From the NCBI GenBank assembly GCA_021773555.1, contig JAJFKA010000155.1:1-34823 (forward strand): a stretch of 34,823 nucleotides of DNA. Direction: 5' to 3'. How positions within the stretch are numbered: position 1 is the stretch's first letter; each line of letters begins with the position of its first letter. The notes under the pieces are model-generated. The model did not search any database. It was not told where the DNA came from and was given only the letters and a program-made list of their open reading frames with translations. The position numbers and the translations under genes are program-made. Positions 34,376 through 34,823 of this stretch are shown piece after piece. Origin of the DNA: Gammaproteobacteria bacterium. GTDB lineage: Bacteria; Pseudomonadota; Gammaproteobacteria; Pseudomonadales; Azotimanducaceae.

Positions 34376-34573
34376 TGTAAATTCCTTCTCAGTCAACTTA
34401 CGCGGATCTAAATACAGTTTTACGTAAGTTCGTTACTGGAAATACAATTTCTATGCCAACACAATAAGTTCTTGATAAGTAACAATAAAAGAATTCGAGC
34501 GAACACAGCTGTGGCCAGATTAACCAGCCGTATGGCAAAAATAACCAATTAGAACAACAGGGCTCTTGCGGGG

Positions 34574-34823
34574 TTAGTAGCCGTAGTTCAGCGACTTGAT
34601 CTTCTTGAGAATGCCATTTTCAAAGCGTAACTGACGAATGAATTGGTTACTGCCGCGGTTATAGGTCCACAGGCGAATCACGATGCCGCCGGTGGTCAGT
34701 TCAGGTGCGAGCAGGGGATGCGGTCGAAAGTGAACCAGTCGCGTTTCAGTCCACTTTTCCTCGAAGGTTGGTTTGCCACATTTCTGTAGAACTTCACCAT
34801 AATGATCACCCTCACTGATCAGG
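34574..34823 (-). CDS. DUF2845 family protein, 3' part only
   Basis: The minus strand reads an open frame from the window edge to a TAA at 34576-34574, 82 residues with no start inside the window. It begins LISEGDHYGEVLQKCGKPTF and ends TYNRGSNQFIRQLRFENGIL then SLNYGY. The spaced Gly-Asp, Cys-Gly-x-Pro, Tyr-Asn-x-Gly, Phe-x-Arg-x-Leu-x-Phe and final Tyr-Gly match DUF2845, small proteins that are normally exported. The N-terminus and signal peptide lie beyond the window. Role unknown. Confidence 0.75.
   Translation of the reverse strand, partial: LISEGDHYGEVLQKCGKPTFEEKWTETRLVHFRPHPLLAPELTTGGIVIRLWTYNRGSNQFIRQLRFENGILKKIKSLNYGY

Overview
The window looks like a chromosomal segment of an aquatic gammaproteobacterium. 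The evidence is a FlhF-family GTPase, a monomeric NADP isocitrate dehydrogenase, a PEP-CTERM-type surface protein, many single-gene lipoproteins and exported proteins, and a mix of ArsR, HxlR, MarR and LuxR one-component regulators. The lineage is inferred; the sequence contains no rRNA, and I see no convincing tRNA, CRISPR array, complete insertion sequence or prophage. Genes occur singly or in short 2-3 gene operons on both strands, many of them convergent.

Layout. 1-2.2 kb: a beheaded carboxylesterase remnant joined to unrelated sequence next to a short inverted repeat, a GFA-family zinc protein, and a membrane-anchored hypothetical. 2.2-3.7 kb: an acyl-CoA dehydrogenase with a VOC protein (minus strand). 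4.2-6.9 kb: an ArsR / SRPBCC / membrane protein operon with an operator over the regulator's start codon, then PncC-like amidase and a second GFA protein. 6.9-11.3 kb: exported alpha/beta hydrolase, small lipoprotein, MsbA-like ABC exporter and a PEP-CTERM-like protein. 11.4-17.5 kb: LuxR regulator, serine beta-lactamase-fold lipoprotein, HxlR regulator with a divergent membrane-anchored DUF1330-like gene and repeated ACTT-N7-GCAAGT operator sites, a 579-residue helical-repeat protein, and a third GFA protein. 18.5-21.2 kb: an 885-residue FlhF-like protein. 21.3-27.7 kb: YdeI/DUF1801-like protein, amidohydrolase lipoprotein, isocitrate dehydrogenase, and a membrane alpha/beta hydrolase broken by a one-base frameshift in a G run. 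27.8-33.8 kb: a catabolic-looking cluster: quinone reductase, 2-hydroxychromene-2-carboxylate isomerase-like protein, crotonase, fourth GFA protein, split-barrel protein, MarR regulator and cytochrome P450. 34.0 kb to the end: a phage-holin-superfamily-IV membrane protein and the C-terminal part of a DUF2845 protein.

The standout is the FlhF-like gene at 18566-21223. It has a FlhF N-terminus and a FlhF/SRP-type GTPase domain at the C-terminus. Between them lie eleven consecutive repeats of exactly 39 residues (117 bp each, bases 18875-20161). These form a predicted coiled coil whose period equals four heptads plus one hendecad. The SRP-GTPase DTxR motif is also lost. No flagellar gene is nearby. 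I know of no described FlhF with such an array.

Other systems worth following are the HxlR operator set, the 15-bp phased GTTTAAT repeats that control the MarR-P450 operon and its divergent neighbour, and four divergent GFA-family paralogues in one 35-kb window.
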